From Pseudeuparius sepicola (Eukaryota > Arthropoda > Insecta > Coleoptera > Anthribidae): a DNA stretch of 64,000 bases. The notes under the pieces were generated by a model. That model was not told the DNA's origin and did no database searches. It saw only the letters and a program-made list of their open reading frames with translations. Both the position numbers and the translations under genes were made by a program. The DNA lies in contig OY987298.1 of NCBI GenBank assembly GCA_963920635.1, forward strand, positions 82,345,454 to 82,409,453, read 5' to 3'. Positions 39,125-50,431 of the stretch are shown here, in pieces (within the stretch, counting starts at the first letter, position 1; the number at the start of each line of letters is the position of its first letter).

Positions 39125-39769
39125 CTCTTGCTGTTGATTCCTGTGTTTGATATAATTTTCATGTCGATCTTTGGCACGAACCAGCCACAATTTTATATAA
39201 TTTATTACTTCGAAATCCGTAGCTTCGTCTTCGTTGGATCTAACAGCTTCTAAAATAGATAGATATTAAATATCATCTGCAACCAATGCAAAATACTGCT
39301 GCTAACCGATAATAACTTTTCTGAGTTTCAAGTTCTTGAAAGCCATTTTCTTTTTCGCTCCGTCGTACGAATATAACATGCCTACTTCATTTGATAATGC
39401 ATGGTATAGGCACCTTCTTGTAACTTCTTTCACACTACTTCCTCCAATTCTGGCCAGTTCTTTTATCTAAAATGAAAATATAGTGATTAATGCCTCTGAA
39501 TCTATTAAATGTTAAAAGGTTCTCACCAGCACCTACTGATTTTTTGGATCACATAACAGAGTCTCCAGTTCATTGACATCGTCTATAGTTTTTAACGGGA
39601 GTTTTCCAGAAATATTTATGGAAGCTCCCGCTTCCTCTAACTGATCGCTTTTGCCAGTTCTAATGCATTTGCACTGTTTGCTATTCGTTATTAATACTTG
39701 CACCATATCCAACACATTGTTTACTTTTAAATTTAAAACTGTTAGTTCATTTAAAATAATATTTCTGAA
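39125..39769 (-). pseudogene. DUF4806-domain gene, three exons, one stop
   Basis: On the minus strand, exon A (39769-39527, after a TTTGTTTCAG acceptor) carries LTVLNLKVNNVLDMVQ and LPLKTIDDVNELETLL, then a TAG at 39533-39535. Exon B (39467-39307, after TTTTAG) carries ELARIGGSSVKEVTRR and KKKMAFKNLKLRKVII. Exon C (39256-39125, after ATTTTAG, ending at GTTAG) carries ATDFEVINYIKLWLVRAKDR. The phases are compatible and the pattern equals the DUF4806 domain, widespread in insects, often in transposon-linked or C2H2 proteins. Function is unknown. It lies antisense in the DAD1 intron. Confidence 0.75.
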
Positions 39770-39978
39770 TTCTGAAACAAAAAACGGACGTATTAATACC
39801 CAGAAAAGATTCTTGCTTTTCGTGGTAAGCGTAATACACCCAAATTGCTACAAGAATTTCATCATAGGTGCATTTGAACTATCCGTCAAAGATCTTCTTA
39901 GGTTGTATTTGCACTGAAGATAGTCATCTTGCTCGTTTAGTTTATACCCACCAACAATTCAGGGGTGCATTTCATTTT

Positions 39979-40194
39979 TTAGTAAACAAAAATTATGACA
40001 ATAATTTTGTAATTTTGGGTTAAGTATAAATAAAACGTGTTTTTGTCTCCAAACCCGTTGTTATTTAATTTTGAGCGATATTTCGACAAAATATAGTGGG
40101 CCAAAATCGAAAAAGGAATTACCACCACAAGTGATGCCGCTGAACAAAAAATCCAGAATGCCCTAATACGTTCCTGATTTTCCATATCAATGCT
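39979..40194 (-). CDS. Small single-span membrane ORF, uncertain
   Basis: From the internal ATG near 40188, MENQERIRAFWIFCSAAS is followed by a hydrophobic span LVVVIPFSILAHYIL and basic YRSKLNNN. I do not recognise it. The polar start, single span and basic stop-transfer are protein-like, but there are no splice signals or homologues to rely on, and chance cannot be excluded. Confidence 0.25.
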   Translation of the reverse strand, partial: SIDMENQERIRAFWIFCSAASLVVVIPFSILAHYILSKYRSKLNNNGFGDKNTFYLYLTQNYKIIVIIFVY

Positions 40195-40236
40195 GTCAAA
40201 GAGTCCCAGAAAATTTATACAGTTATACATTGTTTT

Positions 40237-40460
40237 ACAATGAGTGAGGAACAGTTGCTGTTAAATTTGAAAGTTCATTGGTGCCAAAGTAACAAGTCTC
40301 CATTTATCTTTGAACAAAATGACAACAATGAATTTTGCATTGTGTTTTATTTAACTCATTTTTCCCCCAATAGATGACGACAGGTTACTTAAGCATATCA
40401 ATCAACTGTCAAATTTGACAGCTATTTATTGTTTCTCTTATGGTACTTATACGTTACTCA
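40237..40460. repeat. Second copy of the CATTGAGTAA MITE family
   Basis: Starts near CAATGAGTGAGGAACAGTTGCTGTTAAATTTG and ends ...CTGTCAAATTTGACAGC...GTTACTCAATG, matching 36961-37152 in layout and several internal blocks (for example TTCATTTTTCCCCCAATAGATGACGACAGG against TTCATTTTTTCTCCAATGGATAGCGACAGG). Confidence 0.65.
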
Positions 40461-40647
40461 ATGTTTATACTTTTCAAACAAATTGATGTTATCTCATTAT
40501 TATTGTTATAAATGAATAAAATACATTTTTTTGAGCGCACTATGGAATACAACCTTCAGTACAAAGAGAAGTGTTGTAGTTTGTAGTTGTTATTCGAATT
40601 TTGCTACTATAGGTATAGAAGTGTTTTTGATTACCCAGTAACAAAAC

Positions 40648-40790
40648 TGGGGCCGCGGTGGCGTCGCTCGTACCGGCGCTGACTTTTTAGACTATGTTTT
40701 TCTGCCTTAGATCGACCTTGGTTCGAACCGATGTCGAGGCAGGCATATGTCTTTAAAGAAAAGCAACGCTATGGCCAAAAGCGCTGGACA
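40648..40790 (+). mobile_element. tRNA-derived SINE-like sequence
   Basis: GGGGCCGCGGTGGCGTCGCTCGTACCGGCGCTG is followed about 45 bases later by a perfect B-box, TTGGTTCGAACCGATG. This is the layout of tRNA-derived SINE heads in insects. The A-box match is weak. Confidence 0.4.
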
Positions 40791-41412
40791 AATGTGGGTT
40801 CACGGTATTGCTCCTAAATAGCTTTTTCCGTGTAATTTACTAATTGTCCTACACTCACTGGGATTACTACGGTTTTCGAGGGTTTTCCGTAGAACTTGAG
40901 CGAATGCTATCCTAGTTCTATCAGGAAAAAAGTTGGCTCTAGCCGCAATTGGCAACGAAGACAAAATAATAGATAGTAATTGCCCCCCTCCCCCGCACAA
41001 GCATTCATTTGCTTCTGGGGTACTCCTAGTTTGGAATATTGTGAGGGTGAGAATTATTATTATTAATATAAAGTGAAGTTCACTTTAATTTTTTATTTAC
41101 AAAAAACCAAACCAACAAAAATTATTAAGCACTAATTCCACGAGGCATGAACCATAGCCTTGTTGTATACCATGTGAACGAAAATCATGAAACTACTGAA
41201 TATGTTTATTGACTTTTGTAGCATTCGCTCAAATTAAACGATAATGAACGAAACCTGGAGAACAGAGGCTAGGGTTGATTTGAATTTTCTAAACATCAAC
41301 TATTTTTTTTTGTTTTTCGGCTTACGTAGTTAAATTAATGTACTGATGACTGATACATCCTGACAGTGTTCAAATATTTGAACACACTACGTTATAAAAT
41401 AATTCACTTCTT
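40791..41412. other. Intron sequence, no gene
   Basis: Mixed composition, no ORF or repeat boundary I can support. Confidence 0.4.
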
Positions 41413-41805
41413 AAGACTGAATGTACACCACGTGCGTGGTGATTCAACATTTTGACCCATAAAATGGCTTTTTTCGATCTGTAGCGAGCAACACGCATAA
41501 TTTTAAACTTTTGGTCAATACAAATTTTAATCTAAGTAATTACTCACATTTTGAGACAAAAATTATTTAAAAATATTTATCGCAATGGCCGTTATTAGGC
41601 TTTTTGCGCAAATGCTAATAACGGCCATTGTGATAAATATTTTTAAATAATTTTTGTCTCAAAATGTGAGTAATTACATAAATTAAAATTTGTATTGACC
41701 AAGAGTTTAAAATTATGCGTGTTGCTCGCTACAGATCGAAAAAAGCCATTTTATGGGTCAAAATGTTGAATCACCACGCACGTGGTGTACATTGAGTCTT
41801 GGGAA
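41413..41805. repeat. Near-perfect 393-bp palindrome
   Basis: GACTGAATGTACACCACGTGCGTGGTG mirrors CACCACGCACGTGGTGTACATTGAGTC. The arms of about 185 bp match almost exactly down to a 15-base loop (CTTTTTGCGCAAATG) between TAATAACGGCCATTG arms. Confidence 0.92.
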
Positions 41806-42104
41806 GCTTGCACTAAAAGTGTCACTTTTAATGACAGTTGTTTAAAAACCATATTCCAGTATGTTTTATTTTCCATTTTTATTCTACAAAGAATATTGCT
41901 CTCGGAAATAAATCAAATTTTAATTTTTAGAATATAACGGTTGGTTTATAAAGATGCATTTTCTTTATTTTTATCTTTTACTTTACCTTTTGCTTTAAGG
42001 AATTATGAATCTGTTTATACAGATTCTCTAAAAAACGTGTTTATGCAAATGCACTTCAGTTAATGTCAAAATAGGGGAATTTAGGCAATGAATGTAGAAA
42101 TAGT

Positions 42105-42466
42105 TGTACAGGGTCATTCAAACTCGGCGTCCCGGGCCAATTATGGGCAAACGAAAAGCGAAAAAAAAATCTGCGTCCGTGGCGTTAAAGGGGCCCAAAT
42201 AAAGATTAGATCGCAACTAAATTTAAAATTTTTGACAAACGACGCTCGGCGTCGCGACGCCCGGTATATTTTTTTTGTAACGAACATACCTTTTTTATTT
42301 GATATTTAGGTAGCCCTATTCTTTCTAAGTAACTTTTGTCTTGAACGTTTTGTTGTTTTTGTTTTTTCGTTTACAATTTACAGGCAACGATATACAGAAA
42401 ATTAAAGAAATTAATTTACTTGACTCTCCCATGAAGTGGGCGACGGGCAAGAGCGACTGTCATTTG
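42105..42466. repeat. Repeat end TACAGGGTCATTCAAACTCGGCG (copy 1)
   Basis: The segment TACAGGGTCATTCAAACTCGGCGTCCC through GATCGCAACTAAATTTAAAA, GACGCTCGGCGTCGCGACGCC and GTAACGAACATACC is present in inverse orientation at about 49800-50166. Either these are two copies or they are the long inverted ends of one composite element about 8 kb wide. Confidence 0.75.
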
Positions 42467-43383
42467 TTTTCCATATATTGTCGTAAAGCAAACAATATAA
42501 TATACTAACAACTATTTATTATAGGATATAGGTATTCAGTGTGTCTGAAAAGTAACGTATAAAATCATTATTTCTGAAAATACATGGTTAGAAAAAATCC
42601 TCGGACACATCGATTTTGTTTCAAAAATGACATTTTGTGACATATCATCCAAATCTGTAAGGTCATCGTTGTTCCGGATAAGACATCATCGGCAATTTTT
42701 TCAAATAACAACCCCCTCCTTTTATGACGTAATTAGAAAGACCGTCACAGCCTACATTGAAATTGTAATTGAAAGATTTTGACAAATTACAAATTTATTT
42801 CAATTATTAAATATTCAAACCTCAAAAATATTGTGTATACAAAAGCAAACCGGAACATATTGAAGAATTCGAAGAGAATATAGAAATATTTCTCCAGAAA
42901 TTATAAGCAAAGTCCAACAAGAATTTGTTCACTGCTTAGCATACTGTCAGGCACAAGATGGTCTCCACTTCGAACATTTACTTCAGTATTGCAATTCAAA
43001 CTAAACTATCAAATTTTGGCATCCACTTGAAATGAATAAATTTGTAAATTTTTCAAACTTCAAACATATTTTTGTAATATAACAATTTTTTTTATAATTT
43101 CAATGTAAGCTGTGACGGTCTTTCTAATTACTCATAGAAGGGGGGGGGTTGCCATTTGAAAAAAATTGCCGATGACGTCATATCCGGAACAACGATGACC
43201 TCACAGATTTGAGTGAAACGTCACAAAATGTCATTTTTTAAAACAAAATGGAGGATTTTTTTAACCATGTTTTTCAGAAGTAATGATTTTATGCACTACT
43301 TTACGGACACACTGTATACCTATATCCTATAATAAATAGTTGTTAATATATTATATTGTTTGCTTTACGTCAATATATGGAAA
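42467..43383. repeat. Palindromic insertion CCATATATTGTCGTAAAGC
   Basis: The arms mirror each other over about 300 bp (CCATATATTGTCGTAAAGCAAACAATATAATATAC... to its complement ending at 43383) with GTGTCTGAAAAGTA and GACGTCAT-containing inner parts. It interrupts a sequence found uninterrupted near 49780-49815 (GTTTTCCCAGGGACCCTTT), showing it is a discrete insertion. Confidence 0.85.
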
Positions 43384-44190
43384 ACACAGGGACCCTTTAA
43401 AATAAGGGGACCCAGCATTATACTTTCCAAAGTGAGGCCGTTTCTTTCCCCATTCTAATGGTCTCAGTGGTGCCAACTATGCCATTTTATTGGAGAATCT
43501 AAGAAAATAACAGGTACTTTCATTGTTAGTAAAAATTAATAATGGTTTCCATGAATTAGACTTGACAATGTGGTGTCTACAAACACGGAATATGGCAAAT
43601 GCCAAATAAATCAAAAATTATTTTATAATTTACATTGATTTCCAGCGAATTTAAGTAGAAATATGGTAAATCAGTGCAGATTTTGCAAAAAGCTTAATTA
43701 TAAGCACCCCCATTTAACTTTCCACAGTAAAGAACCGATGTAGTTCTAGAGTACAGGTTACAATAATTTTCAGTGGTTTCTAGTCAGGAAAGTAGGTACG
43801 TTTAATCCGGCTGTAAAATAAAGTTTATACTTATTTACAATTTGTCGCTAATGCACCATGTTACCAGGTTCCTCAATCCATTTGTAATATGTATAATTGA
43901 ACTTTCTTCCCTTGTTGAAATGCATCTACCCAAAGAACTTTCACAGATTTCGGGATGGACTAACAAGATTATGTCTAATAGTTCTAATAATGTAATTTCT
44001 CGGTGTTCATTAGTCCTTATAATTTTTTTGTAATTTTATTTGCCTAACAAGGGTACCTCAGAAACTTAAAATAAACTCGTATGATAAAGTCTTTCAAAAA
44101 CTTTGTAGAATGCTGTAGGTAATAAAGTGAAGACCTGACTGAAGCTACCTGCTTAATAATTTAAAATTTATGAAATACCATATTACACTA
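43384..44190. other. Intron sequence, weak coding-like piece
   Basis: 43842-44033 has an open frame with HHVTRFLNPFVICIIELSS and KELSQISGWTNKI, protein-like in composition but unassigned, followed by A/T-rich DNA. No repeats with clear ends. Confidence 0.3.
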
Positions 44191-44196
44191 CTACTT

Positions 44197-44316
44197 TCAG
44201 AGTTAAGACACCATTGGGACAAAAGAACTTGCTTTCGACTACCTCTGAGTTTCTGGAAATTGGGAAACTCAAAAATGATTCGAATGCATATGTTGCTGAG
44301 TCCACAAGAAGAAGGT
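44197..44316 (+). other. Exon-like segment of unknown origin
   Basis: After an acceptor CTACTACTTTCAG an open frame reads VKTPLGQKNLLSTTSEFLE, IGKLKNDSNAYVAESTRRR, and ends at AG|GTAAATC. A diverged duplicate (VKSPLGQKNLLVNLVG) with the same acceptor tract occurs at about 48885-48932, also followed by GGTAAT. I do not recognise the protein; it may belong to a captured gene fragment inside repeats. Confidence 0.4.
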
Positions 44317-44319
44317 AAA

Positions 44320-45274
44320 TCATTTCCAGAATTAAGAGCAATGACACTGCAAATAGTACAGATAAACGCACGGAATTCCGCTAGCTTTCTACCGTATACT
44401 TTACATGGAATTAGTCCCAGGACGTCCACCAAAAATGCAAAACAAAATTTGAAACTTCAAAATCTATCTCCTCTGTTATACGTAAACTGATTTCTGTCAA
44501 ACCTGTCTCAAACTGTGGCGAAAATATAGGTCTACGATTCGTATGGACAATTTTTTTGTTTTTAATTGTAGTTTTTTAATGGTAACAAAAATACTCCTTC
44601 AAATACTCCCGAGAAAATGAAACAGTAGCATTTTTGTAAATTTTACAAGTACCAACAATGTGTTTTAAAAAAATTGTCCATACGAATTGTTCCTCCATCT
44701 TTTATTTACATTTTGTTAAAAAAATCGAATTTCTGGAACTGAAAATAAAAAAGTAGATCGACTTCTAGAAAAACACTGCAAAGCCGAAATCAATATGAAT
44801 ACACCGTGCCCCCACTCCTGCCTTCTCCTCAAGCGAGTTTCCGTAGAGGGGACACTAAATAGACAAAGATAGGTACAATATGTTCGCCCGTTAGCCGTCG
44901 CACTCTTGTTTCCGCTTATCGTATTTTACAAGCTTTTTTATTTAATTTCACCTGTTAGCAGCGTCCAGAGAATACTACTGTTATTGGGTGGGTCGAATCT
45001 TGCAAGCTGAATTAGAACCACTTGATGACATCCGATTGAGCTGAAATTTTGCATACACCTTTAGTTCTGGTGACAATGCAATATGCAATACTCAATATTG
45101 TAATACTTTCTACTTTCTAATACTTAATATGGGTATCAAATGAAAGGGGTTGACGAGTACAAAATAATAAGATAAGTGACGTCATACTAAATCCAATATG
45201 GCGGACTAAATTTCTTTACCACTCTCCTGATATGGGAATCAAATATGTACTAAAAGCACAAAATAAAATAAAAG
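44320..45274. other. Intron sequence with a small inverted repeat
   Basis: TTCGTATGGACAATTTTTTT (44538) pairs with AAAAAAATTGTCCATACGAA (about 44670). The rest shows fragments such as GTTCTGGTGACAATGCAATATGCAATA that look repetitive. No gene. Confidence 0.5.
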
Positions 45275-45733
45275 ATAAAAACCTTTTTAAAAACAAGCTT
45301 TTATTTAAGCCATGTACTAAAACGAATAAAATGAAATAAATCATGTACTACATCGAATAAAATAAAATAAAATAAGTCTAGGTTTTTGTTAGAATAATTC
45401 AGTGCCAAATTGCGCCAAGTCGTTTTTGTAATTTAAAAAGCTTGTCGCAAGAAATGTTCATAGAAAGTAGGTACCAATTAATTTTAATATACAGTGATTG
45501 GTTGATAAGCAAGTACCTACTTGCCAAAGTATGTATTTTCTTTAGAATTCGCGAGACTAGCTTTTTGATTTACAAAAATTTGTCGCAATTTGGCATTGAA
45601 TTATCTTAACGAAAACCTAGATTTATTTTATTTTATTCCTTTTAGTAGATACAAGACGTAGGTATTTTATTTTATTCGTTTTAGTACATGACTTAAATAA
45701 AAGTTTGTTTTTAAAAAGGTTTTTTATCTTTTA
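45275..45733. repeat. Inverted-repeat element rich in AATAAAAT
   Basis: TAAAAACCTTTTTAAAAACAAGCTTTTATTTAAG at 45277 mirrors CTTAAATAAAAGTTTGTTTTTAAAAAGGTTTTTTA at about 45690-45725. Inner arms share AGTCTAGGTTTTTGTT and its complement. Confidence 0.8.
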
Positions 45734-45890
45734 TTTTTTATTATCTACAATAGTTATCTAGCCTAATCTTGATTGAAGGCTTCTATAGGCTGAATTTGAT
45801 GTTTCTGAAATTCTTCCCAATGGAATTCACAAGTATATAAAACCATAAATGCAATATTTTAAATTTTGGTTGTGTTAGTTCGTCTTTATG

Positions 45891-47192
45891 TACAGGGAGA
45901 TCATTTTTATACGCCCAGCCTCTCTTAGTGGAAAACGGTCGAAGATATGGAGATATTATATTATATGGGAGATGATATAGGGTGTATAAAGGAATAAATT
46001 GGCCTCATGTAGCGACTCTCTGCTAATACGACGCTAGGCGTCGCGTTGCGGCGCCAAGAAATATTTTTTCCCACCAACATACCATTTTTGTTACATCATT
46101 CAAAATCCCTTAGGGTAGTTTATTCATTTACACACTGCCCTAAAAAAGGGTAAAAACTAACAACCCCTATTATTTTTTTTCCTCGAACTTTTTTGTGGGT
46201 CATTTTTACATATAACAAAAATATGATTTGTGTAGCCCTTTTATTATGGACATATCATTTTGGGCATCTACTGTAACATTATATTTTTGTTTTTTTAATG
46301 TTCAATAATAGTACATTATACACTTAGGTTGAGAAGTGAGCCATTAAATAATGGCCTTCTCAACCGAAGTGTCTATAGTTTTTTTTACTACTAACATTGA
46401 AATATTGCCACATTTTACATATTTGATTAGATTTTGATATTTTAGTCATTTCTCGCTTTTTTCAAATACTTCGAAAGCCTGGGAGTTCAGTTGTCAAGCT
46501 GATAAAATGAAAATAATTTTTAAATGTCATATAGAAAATTGTTCATTATTTACCTAGGTATTTTTTTATTATCATTATTTACCTAGGGAGAGAAATATTA
46601 CTTCTCATTGCTCAGGTTAGTAGTAAAAAAATAATTAAATTGTTGACGCCCGTCTACTATGAATTTTTACTTGATTTTCTGTAGCCAGGGGAATGGCATT
46701 TATCATGAAATAATTTTTTTGTATGAAAAATATTGTGTTTTCGAGAAAAAATGTACAGGGAAAAAAGTTTCTTAAATAAAAGGGCTACGCAAATCATATT
46801 TTTGTTATACGTAAAAATGACCCACAAAAAAATTCGAGCAAAAAAATTAATAGGGGTTGTTAGTTTTTACCCTTTTTAGGGCAGTGTGTAAATCAATAAA
46901 CTACCCCAAGGCGTCTTCCCGTAAGTAGATAACACATACCAAATTTCAAATTTTTAAGCAGCGCCGGTATTGAGATAAAAATAAAAAATATTTGGGTCAC
47001 CCTGTAGACCCGAATAACTTGGCAAGGAAAGCCCAAATCGAAAAATTTTATATGAAAGACCCCTTAAAACCACCTGCCGAACACCCCTTTAAAGTATTTA
47101 CTATACATTCTGACTCACCCTGTATAATATCTCCATATCTTTGACCGTGTTCCACCAAGAGAGGCTGGGCCTCTAAAAATGATCACCCTGTA
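45891..47192. repeat. 1.3-kb MITE with TACAGGG.GATCATTTTTA ends
   Basis: TACAGGGAGATCATTTTTATACGCCCAGCCTCTCTTAGTGG mirrors the sequence ending GATCACCCTGTAC at 47192. A second pair of inner arms (about 46120-46260 and 46775-46920) includes TAGTTTATTCATTTACACACTGCCC and its complement. No ORF. Confidence 0.85.
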
Positions 47193-47248
47193 CTTTTTTT
47201 TGTAGGAAAAATCAAACTTTTAAAATTTGTATAAATGGTATTTTCAAG

Positions 47249-47813
47249 TACAGGGTGGTTCATTATAAATTGACTTTTGAGGTTAGAAAAAAAAGTTTTT
47301 TACAAAAGTTTTAGATACTAATACAAAGTTTTTTGTGACGCTATTGGACCGTGTACAGTGTGTTCTAGAAAGCCGTGGCAGACATAACTTATGTTTTTTA
47401 AATGGAACACCCTATATATTTTTGCATTTTTGAAATCTGCTCATCAAGGCAATTAAAATGATATTAAACTTTGTGGCATTATCTTTTTCCGTTTTTGAAA
47501 AATTCCGTTTTCAAATTTTATACTAAATTTATTTAACTCGAATTTGTGGATCTCGCGATAAAGATAGATGATCGATGTAATAACAAAAAATATTTGTTTT
47601 AAACAAGAGAGTAATACAGTGAAACTCCAAATTGTTTAGGAGCCTTTTCAAATTTTACTGATTATATTCTCGAAATAAAGAACTGTACACGGTCCAATAG
47701 CGTCACAAAAAACTTTGTATTTATCTAAAACTTTTGCCAAAAACTTTTTTTTCTAACCTCAAAAACTAACAAGTTAAGGGGCGTGTCAATTTATAATGAA
47801 CCTCCCTGTACAA
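47249..47813. repeat. MITE with GTACAGGGTGGTTCATTATAAATTG ends and a captured repeat
   Basis: The end arms (about 47249-47360 and 47690-47813) are mirror images ending CCTCCCTGTAC. The interior (about 47400-47690) closely matches 34930-35225, from TGGAACACCCT through TTTTTGAAATCTGCTCAT and ATTTGTGGATCTCGCGATAAAG to TTTAGGAGCC, so one repeat has landed in another. Confidence 0.82.
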
Positions 47814-48569
47814 GGGCAACTAAGAGTAGCCAATAAAGTGGGGTGCCTTTTTGGCATTTGGACTGGGAAAAATTTTAAAATGAAAATTTTATACCTAAAT
47901 ATAGACGTCGCGATTTTTTGGAAAAACAGATGGAGCCAAAATTGACGGAGTTATATTTAAAACGTTTGCTCCCGGAATTGGTAGATCCGACCACAACACA
48001 TCTAAAGAGGCACAAAGTAGTAAAAGAAAAAAGTAATAGAAATCCAAAATACCACATAGATATAGCATAACCTACCTACCTACTGTGGAAATAATAATTT
48101 ATTGAAACACTGTTCTACTTTGGCTGTTTGATTGATAGGAATAATAATTTCATGTCAGAAAAAATTGTAAAAAGTTATAAAAAAATTTCTTTCCAATTCA
48201 GTGCACTTATCAGAAAAACAATTATTATTGCATAGAAAATATCGAAATATACAGACAAAACTTATGTTTTTTTTTTATTAATTTCTATAACCCAATTTTC
48301 CGCAAGGCACTGAAGAAAAAAACAGGGTTAGTAAATAACAAAAAAGACCCGAAAAGATACTTTCGGAATTCGTACAAATAGGGGTAGGTATGTGTTTAAT
48401 ATTTACATATATGTTTAATATTTATATTTTTTCAACAATAGCCCAACAAATACACAAACCGAGTCAACAACAAAACGCCATGAAGTAGTCAGGGTGCAGC
48501 CCTACAACTTTTGTATTTGATATTTTTTTTCTAAGTTGATAAATAAAAAAGTTATGAAGTTATGAATCA
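47814..48569. other. Intron sequence, no gene
   Basis: A/T-rich with an ATGTTTAATATTTACATATATG repeat near 48390. No supported ORF. Confidence 0.4.
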
Positions 48570-48835
48570 CCCTGTACACCGGCGCCCTTCCGACCGATTC
48601 AGCTCTCGGCTGCCTGGCGGTCCGACTCATTTTTATATGGTCCGACTCCGGACTCGCTCGGGTCCAAAAAAAACGTCGTCCGTCGCCCGACACCGTTCCT
48701 CGCGCTAAACGCGCTGCCGGTGAGAGGGGAAGGGACGAGAGTGCGTGGTGAAGGGTGACGAGAGGAGAATATTCCTGAGATTGGAGCCGGTCGTCGCGAC
48801 CGTTAATTTTAGATCTTGTCTGCGCGGTCATGACT
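48570..48835. other. GC-rich, CpG-rich island in the intron
   Basis: About 260 bp rich in CG dinucleotides (GGCGCCCTTCCGACCG, CGTCGTCCGTCGCCCG, GGTCGTCGCGACCG), unlike the A/T-rich surroundings. A minus-strand frame of 109 codons runs through it but has no recognisable domain. It could be a 5' exon or promoter of a foreign gene, or a transposon GC patch. Confidence 0.35.
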
Positions 48836-48935
48836 CTTAAAAAAATAAATTGAACGACACATTTATAAACACTACTACTTTCAGAGTTAAGTCACCATTG
48901 GGACAAAAAAACTTGCTAGTGAACCTAGTAGGAAA

Positions 48936-49779
48936 AGGTAATTTCATATTTCAGACAATAAATATATCCACATAACCAAATATATGTACAGGGTGTGTCA
49001 AGGAAGAATCCCACCCCATTAACTTTTTAATTTTTCAACATAGAAAAAAACGTTTCAAATGAAAGTTGTGGGGAATTTTCTGTTTTTGATAGTGTCAACC
49101 GTTTTTATACAGGGTGTCTCAAAAAAGTAGGGCAAACCAAACTTGTAGTTTTTTATGGAAACTTTATATTTTTGAAATCCATAATTTCAATAATAATAAT
49201 CATAAGTTCAATCCGTTCCATCCCCATTGTTCATAGATTTTTTTCTTTTGCCTTTTTGTTGCAGAATAAAAAGATGCACTAAAATGATGGACCTACCTGC
49301 AAGACCAAAAAGTTACGAGTAAAAGCACGATCCAAAAAAAGAGCAGGTGGCGCCCTCTGTGAGATACGGCGAAATTGACACTTTCAGCTTATTCTCCATA
49401 TCTCCATCCCCAAAACACAGCAGTTCAGTTCAGCAGCTTCATTATTTTGGGAGATGTAGCCATAATTCAATTTAAAAAAAAAAGAACTTCAACGCCCTGT
49501 ATCTCTAAAACAAGGCATGAGACAGCTATAGGTAAATATTCCAAGTCATTTTTATTCTGTAAAATTCGAAAGTTGGATGTGAATTATGATTGGAAATATT
49601 TTGCCCCCTTTAGAATCTATGGCACCGGCATGTCACATAAAACCTGATGGCAGTTGGACACTGACATATAATATAACATAACCTAGTACAAGCCCCCTTG
49701 TGGTCTCCTTGGAGTATATAAAAAACAAACTTCCCCTCAAGGCTTCACTCTTCCTATGCGATAGACTGTGACATGCTGG
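48936..49779. other. Intron sequence with single repeat ends
   Basis: ACAGGGTGTGTCAAGG (48987) and ACAGGGTGTCTCAAAAAAG (49111) ends occur without visible partners. No gene. Confidence 0.4.
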
Positions 49780-50166
49780 GTCCCCTTATTTTAAAGGGTC
49801 CCTGGGAAAACAAATGACAGTCACTCGTGCTCGTCGCCCACCTCATGGTAGTCAAGTCAATTAATTTCTTTAATTTTCTGTATATTGTTGCCTGTAAATT
49901 GTAAACGAAAAAAAAAACACCAAAACGTTCAAGACAAAAGTTACTTAGAAAGAATAGGGCTACCTAAATATCAAATAAAAAAGGTATGTTCATTACAAAA
50001 AAAACATACCAGGCGTCGCGACGCCGAGCGTCGTTTGTCAAAACTTTTAAATTTAGTTGCGATCTAATCTTTATTTGGGCCTCTTTAACGCCAAGGACGC
50101 AGATTTTTTTTCGCTTTTCGTTTGCCCATAATTGGCCTGGGACATCGAGTTTGAATGACCCTGTAC
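49780..50166. repeat. Repeat end TACAGGGTCATTCAAACTCG (copy 2, inverted)
   Basis: Reverse-complement counterpart of 42105-42480, ending GAGTTTGAATGACCCTGTAC at 50166. It carries the GCGACGCCGAGCGTC palindrome and TTTATTTGGGCC. Confidence 0.75.
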
Positions 50167-50431
50167 ATAACAGAAGATTATTAAGCAGCACAAAAACTGA
50201 GGAGTAGGGTAAGGTCGGGTAAGAGTGCGCGTCTGCTAAGTAGACGCACATGTGTTATCTGAACCAGAAAGAGACACAGAACTATTCCACGTAATGCATT
50301 GTAAGATGGGTCGAGATAGGCAGTGCGTCGTAGTGAATATTTGAAGTTTCGTTGATCGTACGAAAATTATCAGGTAAAATCAAATTTCGAACCTTTCTGC
50401 TATAATAATTGCTTATATAATAATAATAATA

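Noticed and set aside
48502..48831. 109-codon minus-strand ORF in the GC-rich island
   Set aside because: Long frames are expected by chance in GC-rich DNA, and no domain is visible.
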